Below, one piece after another: positions 12,087 through 27,690 of a DNA stretch of 64,000 nucleotides. Within the stretch, counting starts at the first letter, position 1. Each line of letters starts with the position of its first letter. The DNA is from Apoda limacodes (lineage: Eukaryota; Arthropoda; Insecta; Lepidoptera; Limacodidae), in the NCBI GenBank assembly GCA_946406115.1, contig OX291547.1, positions 12,839,001-12,903,000 of the forward strand, in the 5' to 3' direction. Under the pieces are notes generated by a model that was given only the letters and a program-made list of their open reading frames with translations, did not search any database and was not told the origin of the DNA. Position numbers and translations under genes: made by a program.

Positions 12087-12244
12087 CTGACAACCCTCGA
12101 TCGAGTGACTTTTCTTCTTCTTTCAGGTAAGGAGCCGGTACTGTGGTTGCTGTTGCCGTTTAGCAAATCTGGCGTCGACTGTCGCGTAGGAGGCGCACTG
12201 AGATTCCGCTTCCCACTGCTTTCGCCCTCTTCGCACCCATTGTT
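12087..12244 (-). CDS. DOT1L: DOT1L exon 7: low-complexity linker (residues 337-388)
   Basis: Fifty-two codons plus two bases lie between acceptor gtttag and donor gtaaca. The frame is set by phase from exon 6 and is open throughout. The peptide is hydrophilic (GCEEGESSGKRN, APPTRQSTPDLLNGN) and ends in a basic cluster (ERRRKVTRSR). In the family, this position follows the catalytic domain and carries a lysine/arginine-rich nucleosome-binding stretch. The sequence is not strongly conserved, so the assignment rests on splice sites, phase and composition. Another small exon could lie between this and exon 6. Confidence 0.75.
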
Positions 12245-12639
12245 CTAAACATTCCAAAATAAACAATAATTAAAAAATTACATCTCAATGAAAATTTTGC
12301 ACTCCTAGCCACTCCGTGAATATTTAATTTCGAATGTTATAAAAAAGCCATCATGACACTGTCTTATCCGTAAATAGGTATTCAGATTTTACGAACGTTA
12401 ATTGCCTATCCGTTTTAACCGATAGTAGTCCGTCGTTTGGATATTTTTGTGGCTACTGTCAGAGGACTCACCAACAAATTCACGAACAAATACGAATGAG
12501 TCAAATTTTAAAAAGAAAGAAAAGAGTGCAAAAAAAATACAGCTGCAGTTCAACCATGGACGTTAAAAACGTTCTGTACGGCAGCATAACATCAGAAAAA
12601 GATGATGACATGGAAGGTATGAATTAGGGAACTTCGAAA

Positions 12640-12905
12640 GGGACAACAGACAAAGTGGCAAAAAGCCAGAAAAATAGGCAAAACGTCACAAGTTTTTTTT
12701 TCGAAAACGAGTCATAATGGACTGTGCCCTTAGAAGAACATAAAACAGTTATAACTGAGTGGTACACGAACTTTTGCCCGCCCACTGTTCAGGAATTAGT
12801 TCACGTAAGGGAACCAAGAAGTCGCTCCTCCAGCACCACGACGATACTTCTTATCACATCACGAGCTAGACGAAAGCATTTTTGTGTTCTGAAGAGCTAA
12901 AGCGT
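12640..12905 (+). mobile_element. mariner transposase remnant
   Basis: Broken plus-strand frames give SQVFFSKTSHNGLCPL, then TVITEWYTNFCPPTVQELV, then after a frameshift LLQHHDDTSYHITS with a stop, then TKAFLCSEELK. This is the order of the mariner catalytic domain (SEWYTTICLP ... LHHDNA.SHT ... FL), with the second catalytic Asp in HHDD. It ends where a LINE tail has inserted at 12910. It lies in the intron between DOT1L exons 6 and 7. Confidence 0.75.
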
Positions 12906-12909
12906 TTTT

Positions 12910-13030
12910 TTTCTTTTAGGACTACAGTATGGGGTTCTTCAAGAAAGAAGTTATTGGATTTTTTAAAGGGTCGGCAACGCGCGAGTGATACCCCTGGTGT
13001 TACAAGCGTCCATAGGCCACGGTTTTTAAA
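12910..13030 (+). mobile_element. LINE 3'-end copy (family T)
   Basis: Begins GGACTACAGTATGGGGTTCT, continues TCAAGAAAGAAGTTATTGGA and GGGTCGGCAACGCGCGAGTG, and stops in CGTCCATAGGCCACGG. This corresponds to the last codons (SMEFFKKEVIRFLKGRQRAS-like) and 3' UTR of the LINE at 62590-63365. The copy is truncated before the A tail. Confidence 0.85.
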
Positions 13031-13250
13031 AGAAATGTTGATTTTGTTACAAATAGTTTAACTTATGAGTTGCAACAGTGCAATACATAAAATATAATTA
13101 ACATCCAATAAACCTCTAGGGAACCCGGATCTAGGAGGGTGCCAGATGATCATACATAAAGACTTAGCATTGTCATAAATAGATTTTTTTTCTACCGAAA
13201 TCAAACGTGACTACTTTCTCAGTTGTCACCCCTTAGTTTTACGGGGAACT

Positions 13251-13373
13251 TCACTTCTTCAGGTAGGTGTTCAACCTGACAGGTATAGTTTTCAAACCCT
13301 CCAAAGGCCTCTTAAAAGGATCATCCTTTTTTATAATAACATCCGGGACAAGCTGATTAATAATCCTCTGATG
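13251..13373 (-). pseudogene. Protein-like remnant of unknown origin in DOT1L intron 6
   Basis: A minus-strand frame without start reads HQRIINQLVPDVIIKKDDPF, then KRPLEGLKTIPVRLNTYLKK, then a TGA. It has the composition of a genuine protein C-terminus. Upstream in the same frame there are stops, while the neighbouring frame offers LWTGDGAELC, as if a frameshift occurred near 13373. Further upstream (about 13475-13540) another frame reads KGTIPTLKVGGFSMIGKVTL. I do not recognise it. It could be a decayed retrocopy, an exon of a nested gene or transposon protein. Confidence 0.35.
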
Positions 13374-16884
<3,511 letters not shown>

Positions 16885-17155
16885 AATAAATGTACGTGTT
16901 TCGATTTCACTCTGCGTCCTGTGTGGCGGAAGTTCGAGACCGGCGTTTACCAATGAGTCTTTTCTTAATTTCTCAAGTAGCTTTGATTATTGCCAACGCT
17001 GGCTTTTTGGTGAAAGAAATCATACGTCAAAAAAAAGACAAATGTGCAGTTCAGACTCCGCATTGGGCCCGCGTATGGACTAGGGCCCAAATCGCCCTCG
17101 GTAAGGGTAGGCCCTGTCCCAACAGTGGGGACGTATAAGGCTGATAAGGATATTT
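16885..17155 (+). repeat. SINE-like repeat family A, copy 2
   Basis: Same order of blocks as at 11500-11790: GGAAGTTCGAGACCGGCG, CCAATGAGTCTTTTCTTAAT, GGTGAAAGAAATCATACG, TCCGCATTGGGCCCGCG and CCCAACAGTGGGGACG. It is more degraded than copy 1. Confidence 0.82.
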
Positions 17156-20100
17156 GTACTCTAACAACTCAATGAACATCTACTTTGTCCTATACAATAA
17201 AACCCCAGACGTCAAGGTAAATAACAAAATTTCTATTCAATATTCGGTTTAAGGTCTATATTTAGTGTTTTTTGTTTTCCCCTTTTAGGTCTGTAACTTA
17301 TTCCTCATTTCGTTTACGAAATAAAACCTCAATAAATAAAAAGTTATTTACAATATAAAGCTCCGTTTTTTCATTTGGGCCCTAAACCCTAACACATGGC
17401 CCAAAATAAACTAGATGCTAATATTTCTGTTTTCAGACTTTGTAGGTATATAATTCTTTCTAAGATATGGGTAGGTATATTCCTCATAAAATACGCTTCT
17501 TTTAAATACGCTTCATTTTCTTATTGATATCTCCTACCTACGTAGGTATATCTAAGTAGTTTTTCATTAGTGGTAATACATAGCACAATCATTTGTAGGC
17601 GGTAATAAATCGCTGCGTGAACATATCGCTTAGAGCATAGACTATCTAATTGTATTTCTCTTTAAAACATTTTTGTTTTGTTCACTGTTTCAAATTATCT
17701 TCGCAATAACTCGCCAATGACGTCTGCATCGAATTGGCATGCTCTAGCAAGGTCAACACAACAAAAAATATTTCATTTTTGCGATTAGGTTGTGTAGCTC
17801 GCTTGGTGCAGTTCATTGACACTGGTGCTATTAATTTAACATGCTTTAATGTCGGACACAATTCAAGGCAATCGACATTATCGATCGTCCGTTTAACTCT
17901 GCCGGCAATGTCAGGGTTCCTAAATATATAATAGCATGCCAATCTTGTTCTTACATTTTATTAGACACGTTATATTTGTTTTACATGTACACGATATTAA
18001 TTGTATGTATTTTGATAGCAATGATGTCGAATAAGCAGGCGGTATAGCATGCTAATGAGCATGACTTACCATCTTGCATGGGCAGTTTTGATATCGAAAT
18101 GTCAATGAATTATCAATTAGGACTTTTTTGGTCACAATGCGATATGATAAAAAGGCTAAAATGAAGACAAGTCTTTATTCTGATACAATCTGTTATTATA
18201 AAGATTCTATGATTCTAACTATGTAGTTTTAGTTAAGAATCTTTATAATAAAGTAACTAAAATATTTAACATTATTAAAAGAAATTTTCAGTTTAGGAGC
18301 ATAAATTTAAGAATCTTTGTCAGTTAGTTAACTGATAAAATACCGTCCGAATCACTGCAGTCAACAACACATCACTGTACCTTTTCTTGTTACCCTTAAC
18401 AGGTTTATGATATAATTAGTACCTTTGGCCCGACTCCCACCTGGATGCAAGTAAACATGTTACAAATATAGAGTATTTTGTAAATTTTTTTTTTTTTTTT
18501 TTAAAAACATTAAATCGGTGCAGCGGTTTAGGAGGAGTTTGATGATGTACACACGTACAGAAGAATTATATATACGAGTCTTAAAGAAGATATAGACTAG
18601 TATATTACTGGCAGAGTATTCAATTCAGCTTTCTATTTAAGAACTTTGTGTCTCTGTTTCTTAGATCATTTCATTCCGCCATTTGGGCTTTAACTTTACA
18701 CCAAGATAGCTTCGTTCCTGAATAACATGAGCTATTTCTTATTCATTTATCATATGTCATTTGTATCAAATTAGGTACTTATAGCGTATTAGGTCGTTAC
18801 AACTTACAACTCAAGTACAAGGCCGTCCTCCTTAACATATTTTACAACTCGTATTTTGTATAGCAAGCGGAAGATGACACCGCGAGCATTCTTATGCTAA
18901 CTCGAAGTTCACGATTTCTATATGCGATAAAAGAAGTTGTCAAAATTTATAAACAATCCGATTTCAAAGTTACAGTGATGAGCTACAGCCTATTATGAGC
19001 TTATAACAATGGATGAATATCGTAATCGAAATCAAAGGTGAGGAGAGGATCCTGGTTCTTCAGACCACGATCAACAAAAAATGCACCTCAAATGAAAAGG
19101 ATTAACAAATAGTTACAACAAATATAGATTATCCTAACAAAAAACGCTTGACAACAATAAAACAAGATCTAAAAATATTATATTGTGGATACTTGTTAAC
19201 AGACAGACAGAAAATTATGTTGCTAGAGGACTTGTTGATGTATGTACAATTAACAGAAGTATAAAATGAAAATCTTAATTAAAACATTAATACCACTTAA
19301 CCAAAGGCGAATGTGTATCTGTGAGAAAAAGAAAGATAATAATGGCAAAAAAAAAACAGGAAAATAGGAAACAAATATCTAGTGAAATTCAGAAGCTAAA
19401 TCGAAAATTACACAAAGAGACCAGGGAAAGTTAAGATGAGAATGGAGGTGAATGAGGTACTGAATGTGAAGTGAAAGCATTATGCGGCGCTTTTAACAGC
19501 CAGCTAAATGAGACTCTAGACATCATGTACATTCTCATATAAAACGAGAAAAATCATAAAATCTCGAAACAACAATACCTATATGTAATGAAAAAAGCGT
19601 AAAACCAAAAATAACATACATTATATAATATCGTTTGATAATCAGCCTACTATCAATGTCCTAGCCCAGAATTTATCTGTAATAGGTGTGGTAGCGATAA
19701 GGCTTATATGTAGTAATAAATATGATTGTCTAACTAGAACATGTACCTATCTGATTAAAAATATTTAAAAATTCTCACACTCAAAGATAAAATTCATATA
19801 CAGCCTCAATACCAAACCATTTCGATGATAAAAGTTACTAGAAAACTTCTGTTTAAACCATGTAAATATTCCACAAAGCAATAAAAAATAATATACATAC
19901 ATTTAGTGTTACTGGACTGTAAAAATACAACAGATAATATTATAAACGCAAAGATATATTATGCCTACGAATACGTCAATCTTTGTAAGTCAACGTTTGT
20001 AAGCGCGTGCCGCAAACACCCGCCAACTTATGAAGGTCGCTATTGATTTTCCAGTGTCGGTCAGCTAAATATAACATCGAATAGGTACTTTTTACAGCTA

Positions 20101-20270
20101 CGTATCATCTAAGGTCACGATTATCATTATTATACTAACAACAGGAAAGGACAACGCGCTTGTAAATTACGTTTTGTGTTTCAATGTTTTGACGTCTGAT
20201 TAACACATAGCAATTGTAGAGAAATTGCTATGAAAGTATTTTTTTATATTGATCGGACAAACGTAAAATA
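17156..20270. other. DOT1L intron 3, no gene seen
   Basis: AT-rich. It contains a hairpin (18193-18251) and a T run (18487-18502). Non-coding segments at 18990-19450 look like worn transposon sequence but gave no recognisable protein. Confidence 0.4.
18193..18251. repeat. Perfect 16-bp inverted repeat
   Basis: The arm TTATTATAAAGATTCT (18193-18208) is exactly complementary to 18236-18251 across a 27-nt loop. The loop itself contains a second GATTCT. Small AT-rich hairpin, probably a MITE end or chance. Confidence 0.6.
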
Positions 20271-20903
20271 TTGATGGAGCGTCACGACGTTGCTATGGCT
20301 CACTGCGAATTTTCGAGCGATGCCAAAAAGATATCAGATTGGGCAAATGTTATTTTCTCCGACGAGACTTGGTTAAATGCAAACCACACAGTATCTAAAA
20401 ACTGGACTGACGACAACGCCGCTTCCACTAGTTCAGTGCCAATGGGAAAAGGTGAAAGCCTTATCATATGCCATGCAGGGTCTACGAAAGGATTCGTGTC
20501 AGATGCTTTACTGGCCTTTAAATCCAAGAAAACAGTGAACTACCACGAAGAAATGAACGCGGAGATTTACGAAGGATCGTTTAAAGTATTGGTGCAATCT
20601 TTGGAAGAACCGTCGATAATTATTATGGACAACGCTACATATCACTCCATACAAATTGATAAAATGCCGACGCAGGCCAATAAAAAACAAGAGACAATTG
20701 ACTGGGTCCAACGTCATGGCGAAAATGTGGATAATACTTTATTAAAAGTACAATTAGTAGATATTTTAAAATCGAAAAAAAGCCTCCCTAAAAGATATAT
20801 TACCGACGAAATAGCTGCCGAATATGGTTTGGGTTCTTCGATTTTATCATTGCCAGTACAATGTTATAGAACTAATATGGGCACAAATCATGTAATCATG
20901 TAA
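20271..20903 (+). mobile_element. DDE-type (IS630/Tc1-mariner-like) transposase fragment
   Basis: The longest open frame in the window, 210 codons. It contains WANVIFSDETWLNANHTVSK (first catalytic Asp), GKGESLIICHAGSTKGFVSD, NYHEEMNAEIYEGSFKVLVQ and SIIIMDNATYHSIQIDKMP (second Asp). It then has DWVQRHGENVDNTLLKVQLV and PKRYITDEIAAEYG. These are hallmarks of a large insect family of DDE transposase-like proteins. The usual ending with the third catalytic acid (a LPPYHC-NPIE-type motif) is replaced by a short unrelated tail. The N-terminal DNA-binding half is also missing. So it is a well-preserved but inactive central fragment, and its stop-free length suggests recent insertion. Confidence 0.85.
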
Positions 20904-22289
20904 CTCATAGAGTGACAGTGACGATTCATCAGATTTTTATTAAAATAAATAAAAAAAGAATCAACATAATATAATTACATCTTGTATTGAAATGTAATAT
21001 TAGTTAATAAATTTGTACAAAATTATCCGGCAATAGTTTAGTTTCTTACATTTTGTAAAAAAATATCGGGTCTGTTATCGTGGTACGTTTATCGATAGCT
21101 CCATCCCTATCAGTTTCTCTGACTCTGCTATGACCTAGTACGTGCGTAAGCGTCATATTTTTATTAATTAATGTATACATAATGTAAAAAAGACGCTCGT
21201 TCAAGTTTCCACAGGAGCTGTCATCGAGAAAATAAAGAAATGGAAATAGTATACTTGGAGGTTAGGTTATGGTATTACGGATCAACATCGTTAAACTCCT
21301 AGTGACGTAAAAATCTACCTAAACAAATGTATTACCAACTGCAACTTACAATGAGCAGCTATTAATCTGAATAATCTTTCATGTGATTAAACTTTTAAGA
21401 TTTTTCAATAACACGAAAAAAGAGAATTATTGAGTCTTTTACTTTGGTAATAATCTAGCACGATTGTTATAGTAATGTGCTATGAATAATTAGCATTATT
21501 AATAAATACTATTTAAGTAAAATAAAATATACAGTAGGTTCTCAGTTAAAAAAGTGTCACTGTTTTAAACTATATTTTTAGAAATATGAGTGTTTGCTTT
21601 GCTCAGTTACATAAAATGCCTAAATTTTGTTTTAGGCGAAAGACGAAAAATAAAACGGTTTTCACATATAGTTTGTAAGAGAAAAGGATGCAATAAAAAG
21701 TAATCGATGGCTGTTAAATACCTATTGAATTAAATAGGATTACATCAATACTCTATCAATAGGTTAAACAAATAACATTCTATCCATTAATGTTTTTTTT
21801 GGAAGTATATCTCATTTCCACTCTCACTCTCTCGAATAACTAGTACAGAAATAATTGCAAACTGGGTAAGATGGGATGGGGAAAAAGTAAATAAATTAAA
21901 ATTACTACCTATTATAAAAAAACGTAATCTTATCTATATTATATACATGGGCCATAAATCACGAAAGGGTTACACACAGAACAATATAAGTCATTAAAAG
22001 TGCTATGTTACTCAAACAGTACTGGAACCGCTGTCGCCACAATACATTCGCCATTTTGAAAGAGCCGAGCGTCTTAGCCAATCACGATCAAATAGGCGTT
22101 GTCAGTTTGAAAAGTGTTAGGGAGGATGCTCTGTCGATAAATCCATATCGATAAATTTGGCGTATAAAGATAAGATTTTTGCTAACTATAAAATTAATAA
22201 TCTACTCATACTTAGGTCAAATTATTATTAAACTTTATGAAATCCACTTTTTTACTACATAAAATAAAATATAACCTTATGAACCAATC
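20904..22289. other. DOT1L intron 3, no gene seen
   Basis: AT-rich intron. A less AT-rich patch at 22015-22150 with paired CGATAAAT motifs could be a short MITE; otherwise nothing. Confidence 0.4.
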
Positions 22290-22450
22290 TATACATATAA
22301 AATGCTTTGTCCTGAATGACGGATCAACGCACAGCCTAAATCACTGATAGTAGAGGCCTGAAACTTGGAGGGTGTGTTCTTCGTATAACGTATGCATCGG
22401 ATACGAAAGGTTTTCCGAAAGTCAAGTGCGAGTCGGACTCGCGCAATAAG
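22290..22450 (+). repeat. Dispersed non-coding repeat (CCTGAATGACGGATCAACGC)
   Basis: The segment with CCTGAATGACGGATCAACGC, AGAGGCCTGAAACTTGGAGG and GTGCGAGTCGGACTCGCGCA is of a type common in lepidopteran introns. The last block is shared with repeat family G. The open frame antisense to it is accidental. Confidence 0.6.
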
Positions 22451-22698
22451 GTTAAATCAATTGTAATAAATTTGGTATGGTAATGAAATTTTGGTAAGTT
22501 GTTATGTACACGCCGTGTGTAGGTGTCAAACGAAGATGGACTATCCCTGTGCATATGTATTTATATTGTTTTAAGGTTCATGAAAAACTGGTAATTTGTA
22601 AGATTTATTTTATAGGAGCAAAACATAAGTTCCCTTTTAATTGTGTGTCTATGACGTTCAAAGATGTAGTTAGGAATTTAATTATCAAGAATTCTGCT

Positions 22699-22770
22699 TT
22701 GATAGCGCAAACGGCAGAGCGCTTACACAGACTGTAAGGGTTGCAGGTTCAAGTCTTGGCTCAAAGTTAA
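22699..22770 (+). repeat. tRNA-like head of a SINE (family S), copy 1
   Basis: GATAGCGCAAACGGCAGAGC, then TTACACAGACTGTAAGGG, then TTGCAGGTTCAAGTCTTGGC form a recognisable tRNA shape with D-arm, anticodon arm and a B-box GGTTCAAGTC. The anticodon loop lacks the invariant T33 and the acceptor stem is only about 6 bp, so it is not a functional tRNA. The same block occurs inverted at 47205-47245, with a second head at 47418-47445. Confidence 0.65.
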
Positions 22771-23517
22771 ACTTTTGCCTTTGCTATAAAAATATTTGTT
22801 TATATGTAGCCATGGATATGGCATTTATAAAATGTTTTCCTTAGGGAGTCTCGATCTTTGATCTATATTATAAGAACTAGAACCAACGAACTAACAAAAC
22901 ACACAAAACAAAAATTTATGTGATGAACATTTATGATTGTCTTTAGACTGAGCTACTTTTTTCGCTTCCCAACGTAAAAGGCATTTTAAATATTTCTGCG
23001 CAGCAACACACAACGATGTTGTCCGCGAGCAACTAAATGACAGATTCGCGAGTTTCGAAGTGAAGTGCGCGTCTGCTCAAGATCGTAACACGCTCGCCGT
23101 TTTACATAGCATTTCTACTGGGGTACACCCCAGTCTTATAATGTTCTGTGGGGTTACAACTGGTGCTAAATTTTTTTTTATTAATCTTAATTTGATATCA
23201 GTTCATAAAATAAAACTCATGGAGATGTTTTTGGTTTAAATTTTAAATATTAAGTCATTTGAATGACCGCCACCACAGTTGTCCGCTTGACAAACACGGG
23301 CTCTTTCGAGACCACTTCTCATAACTTTACTCAGAACATGAGGAGTTAACAACCATATTTTAGTTCGGATGTTCGCCTTCGTCGTGATTTATTACTGTAC
23401 ACCTTTTCACACAGTAGCACACAATCAAATAGCATAGCACAATAACATAATTTGCATATTGATTTATAGTTATGTTCTAAAATAACTGAAATAGGTATCT
23501 AATGTGACATTATTAGC
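22771..23517. other. DOT1L intron 3, no gene seen
   Basis: Holds the body of the SINE and a moderately GC-rich patch (22960-23140) without a recognisable protein. Confidence 0.4.
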
Positions 23518-25306
23518 CCAGTCATATTAGGTAAAAAAAGGGGTCATCCTCGGAATGAAAGATAATAAGCTGTAAATTGGTATAAACCTATGTTTTGTCG
23601 TTCTAAATGTTGCCTCAAAAGTCACAAGTGCTATCGTGTCCGCGTCTTAAGATATTGAATGTCAAAGGTTGTAAAAATCGGTTTTTCGTGAATATCTCAC
23701 TTTCTATTGCTTAAATGAGATTTGCACCCATTATAAAAGTTGTACAGTATGAAATTCTCTACAACGTTTGTTTGACCTTTTTTTTCATACGATCAACCGT
23801 TTTTGCGGTAGACCGCGAAGAGTGCGCCGCGTACAAGTCATATATGGCCTAATGCAAGGTCAAGCGTGAGTTACGGTTATCAGTACGTTGTATAAAGTTA
23901 ATTATTTACTAAAAAAATATAATTATTAAACAATGCCCATTATTTATGTCCTAATTAATAATTATTTATATTTAATTAAAATAAGTGACTTAATTATTTA
24001 TATTTAATTATAGTATATTAATAATTCTGGAATGTATATTTGAGTTATATTTTAAGTTAAAACGACATCATTTAATACTTATATACCTGGAAATACTTGT
24101 CCCAACTCTATGACCTTTTTTATTTATAGCCGGGACAGATATTCTATTTTATTTGAAACTGGAGTGCGTATCTTGTTGGCATTATATAATGCTCCAAAAT
24201 CTGAGGACACCATTGATCATTTCCGCTACACGCAATTCATCAAATTAACGAAACTAAATAAACCTATACAATTGTCAACAGTTCCACCAACAAGTGTAGC
24301 AGCTCATCAACATATAAATCGTGTCTACTACCAGATTCAAACGTGGTTAGGGAAGGACTTAGAACCTCAAGAATGGGGCTGGAGGCTTAAAAATGAAATC
24401 CTGGAGCCCATAAGAACGTTATTGCCTCCAGCACCAGCCGAACTACTAAATATAATATTTTGCAATTACAAAAACGGTTGTGGTTCCCGCTGTGGATGCA
24501 GAAAATCAGGGCTACTATGTTCTTTAGCTTGTGGCCAGTGCAATGGATAAGCTTGCCTCAACGCTTCACTATATCCAAGTAATCCCGATGAAGAAAGCGC
24601 ATACGATCCTGAAATTCTGGAAGGTTTGGAGATGAATATGATAATGAGGATGATGACAATGAACTGAACATTTTCGAGCGACAACAAGATTTTAATATTT
24701 GAACTCACATTTCAATAAATGTATAATATGCTATATTTAATGATAAATACATATATGTATAAAATATATTCCGTTACTGTCTTTTTAACTTAAAATATAT
24801 AATCCAAAATTAATAATAAACTATAGTTAAATATAAATAATTTAGTCACTTATTTTAATTAAATATAAATAATTATTAATTAGTACATAAATAATGGGCA
24901 TTGTTTAATAATTATATTTTTTTAGTAAATAATTAACTTTATACAACGTATTGATAACCGTAACTCACGCTTGACCTTGCATTAGGCCATATATGACTGT
25001 ACGCGGCGCACTCTTCGCGGTCTACCGCAAAAACGGTTGATCGTATGAAAAAAAAGTTCAAACAAACGTTGTAGACAATTTTATACTCTACAACTTTTAT
25101 AATACGTGCAAATCTCATTTTAACAATAGAAAGCGAGATATTCACGAAAAACCGATTTTTACGACCTTTGACCTTCAATATCTTAAGACGCGGACACGAT
25201 AGCACTTGTTACTTTTGAGAAAACAATTAGAACGACAAAACAAAGGTTTATACCAATTTACAACTTATTATCTTTCATTCCGAGGTGAAACCCCTAATAT
25301 GACTGG
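23518..25306 (+). mobile_element. 1.8-kb transposon with ~490-bp terminal inverted repeats
   Basis: The sequence from CCAGTCATATTAGG (23518) through about 24014 is repeated in inverted orientation at about 24818-25306. It shares blocks such as TCGGAATGAAAGATAATAAG, GTTTTTGCGGTAGACCGCGA, GTCAAGCGTGAGTTACGG and AATGCCCATTATTTATG. Similarity is high with scattered substitutions and small indels, including near both tips. Between the arms is a remnant of a cysteine-rich protein (24110-24550). No target duplication is obvious at the edges, so the superfamily is undecided. Confidence 0.85.
24110..24550 (+). pseudogene. Cysteine-rich (CXC-like) protein remnant inside the TIR element
   Basis: The 146-codon frame probably begins after a splice acceptor (tttatttatag, 24118-24128) as RDRYSILFETGVRILLALYN. 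It contains SVAAHQHINRVYYQIQTWLG and LEPQEWGWRLKNE, and ends in CNYKNGCGSRCGCRKSGLLC followed by SLACGQCNG. Insect genomes carry repeated proteins with this layout (xxEWGW then a CxCRK..L.C...C..C tail resembling a CXC/tesmin domain), from memory of the family. After the TAA the frame continues as PDEESAYDPEILEG. Then, after a frameshift near 24630, it gives DEYDNEDDDNELNIFE, so the original protein had an acidic C-terminus and this copy is broken. Confidence 0.65.
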
Positions 25307-25497
25307 TCTATATGTTTGTTTCTCCTCAAGGTCAGAAACTACATAAGTGGACGTGAACATCATATTTGTCACGAATCAATCTATATTAAAATATGCGCGC
25401 ATATAGTTTCAGTCGAGAAACTAGAACGGTCATAGTGGTGGCCATTGTGCAAGCTACTGGCATGTGTGGGTATTCTCGGCAATATAAACCAGCTCTT
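25307..25497. other. DOT1L intron 3, no gene seen
   Basis: Short stretch between the TIR element and a LINE tail. Nothing recognised. Confidence 0.4.
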
Positions 25498-25632
25498 TGC
25501 CTTTTTTATTCCACTAAGGTGGCAACGAAAAAACAGTCCTCTGATGTTGAGCGCACACTTTAGCCTATGAATGCTTGTTACACTAGAGGGTATTACTCGC
25601 GTGTTGCCGATACTTTTGGAATCCAAAAAGTC
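25498..25632 (-). mobile_element. LINE 3'-tail copy (family T), diverged
   Basis: Minus-strand reading shows CCAAAAGTATCGGCAACACG, CGAGTAATACCCTCTAGTG and TTGCCACCTTAGTGGAATAA. These are diverged forms of the family T tail (GGGTCGGCAACGCGCGAGTG ... GCCACCTTAGTGGTATAA). Confidence 0.7.
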
Positions 25633-27536
25633 TTGGATTGAACCCCATTACTACTACATTATATATTAGAGGAACTACAGTTCCAAGGAAAAACATCGAC
25701 TGGGAGCTCACCCCAAAACCCAAACCTTAGCTAGAAGAAGTTCCTCTAAAACTGCACTGTGCGTGACCATTTAGGTACGAGGATAAATTCCCCGGTGATG
25801 CCGAGCGGGGCAATAGTAGAAAGTAGCAGTGGGCATAATTTCAAACAATTCCTTATAACACAACCCATTATACATAATCGCAACAGTAGGTACTATGTGA
25901 CTTATAAAGTAGCAACCATTGCTCCCAGAATAAGAACTGCGTTTTATTAGTCCATTACGCCTCTTTGACGCCAGCTTGACTTCATAATCTAAATTATCTT
26001 GTACCTACCTGTTTGTCGCTAAAGATGTCAACACTAAGGAGACAAAGTTTTTTAATTTGAAAATGTTCCAGTTGCCCACCATCTTGGTATATACCTTTAT
26101 TGGCCTTCATGCTAGCTAACATTTGAAAGAATTAGAGATGGTGCTATTCTTACCTTAAATTAAACCTAATTCAAACAGTTTTAGTTTAGTTCATAAATAA
26201 GTTAAATTAAAATAACTGACTAAAAACTAATTTTTAATTAAAACTTAAAACGGACTTTAGGATGTTAATGCTGGGAAAACCGGGCTATTCTGTACTTTTT
26301 TGGTACTCAAAATTGTTTTATTGTACTAAAACACTTCAGTACCGAGAATTGAGTTAACCTTCTCAGTACCAGTACTGCAATCCTTAGTTGGCAAGCAATT
26401 TGAGGAAGTCAAGTTTTATTTTCCATTGAACCAAATCTATCTGTCATATAAAAACTAATAAATAAAAGCTAAGATGTGCGATATAATGAGCGATGACGGT
26501 GGCTGGCTAGGTCTCCATAACTCCACTCCTGTTTGTATCTTACAACATACAACAACCCCCTCGTTCCCAGACGTTACAGAGATACAATAATTCAGCAATA
26601 ACTCACGGTACATATTCAAGTTAAATTTAAATAAAAAGTACAAATACATTGATCCATGCAACAGAGTGTAAACACCGTCACAATCACAATGGTGCTGTTG
26701 AGCAGTCGAAAAGGGTCATTAACACTACGAGAGACATTCGCGTTCGCTCAATATTGCGGTCATCGCCCTAGGACGCGGCACCTCACGCCATTGCTTCGCT
26801 CAACTTCTATCTCTTCTAATACCTGCCTTTTAAGCAAGATTAACCAATTACCTTTTTAAGAAAACAAATATTACAAAGAAAGGTTACATAAAGATACTCA
26901 TGCCTAATTGAAAATAACATTGCTTAAGCAAGATATATGTATGTTTTATTGTTTTTATATTCGGATAGTAGTTACCATTGCCAACGGTTCAGTATAGGTA
27001 TATTGTTTAAAGAAACTTGTATTTAAACCTGTTTATTATGTAAACTTTATACGTCATAAGAAGCTAAATGTTTTCATTTCATTTAGTAGACAGTGTTCAA
27101 ACTACCGAACTTTATTTTGGGCACTAGCAACAACCACTATAAAGACGTGATTTATAGAAATCCCAAAATAGGCCCCCTTTATATTAAGTACCAGTACCAG
27201 ATACAACGATGTTCATTTCGATTTGTTTGCTTATTTAAATTATTTACCTAATAAATTCTTTTTTTAGTGCCTAAAACTTGGCACTTTATTATTCCTTGCG
27301 AGAGTATTTAGTGAATAGAGCGTTGAAACTTGGAAGCGTAACACAAAATAAATGTTGTGTGCCTGTAGTTTTTCTATTCACAGGAATCGCGCCCTGAGTT
27401 TTCGGTATATATGTATCTAATATTGTATTGTAACTATAAATATACGTAAACAAAAATTAAACAACAAGCTAGTTAAATTAAACATTGCTAATCTCGATAT
27501 TTTGCTTTTACTAAAGCTATGTTTCCTTTTATTAGG
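25633..27536. other. DOT1L intron 3, no gene seen
   Basis: AT-rich with a mixed-composition block at 26640-26830. Open frames on both strands there are not exon-like. Confidence 0.4.
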
Positions 27537-27690
27537 TGCTATCCATTTAATACGTCACGTAAATTTTCATAATTTAAGACTATTGTCACGATTTTTTTCC
27601 ATTTTAATATGAAAATTTTGCCTTTTGTACACTATGCATGACAACCCCTCCTTCCCCCCTAAGCGCGTGGGGAATTAAATGGATGGCCAT
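27537..27690. mobile_element. Short MITE
   Basis: GCTATCCATTTAATACGTCA at the left faces GGAATTAAATGGATGGCCAT at the right, giving imperfect terminal inverted repeats around (A/G)GCCATCCATTTAAT. The interior includes the CGTCACG and GTCACGATTTTT blocks seen in related insect MITEs. About 150 bp. Confidence 0.6.

Noticed and set aside
12115..12135. A plus-strand splice-like signal (TTTCAGGTAAGG) inside DOT1L exon 7.
   Set aside because: It falls within the open minus-strand exon and no plus-strand exon is associated; coincidence.
22699..22770. A possible functional tRNA gene (tRNA-like fold, B-box, AGA-like anticodon).
   Set aside because: The anticodon loop lacks T33, the acceptor stem is short, and the same block recurs at 47205-47245, so it is a SINE head.
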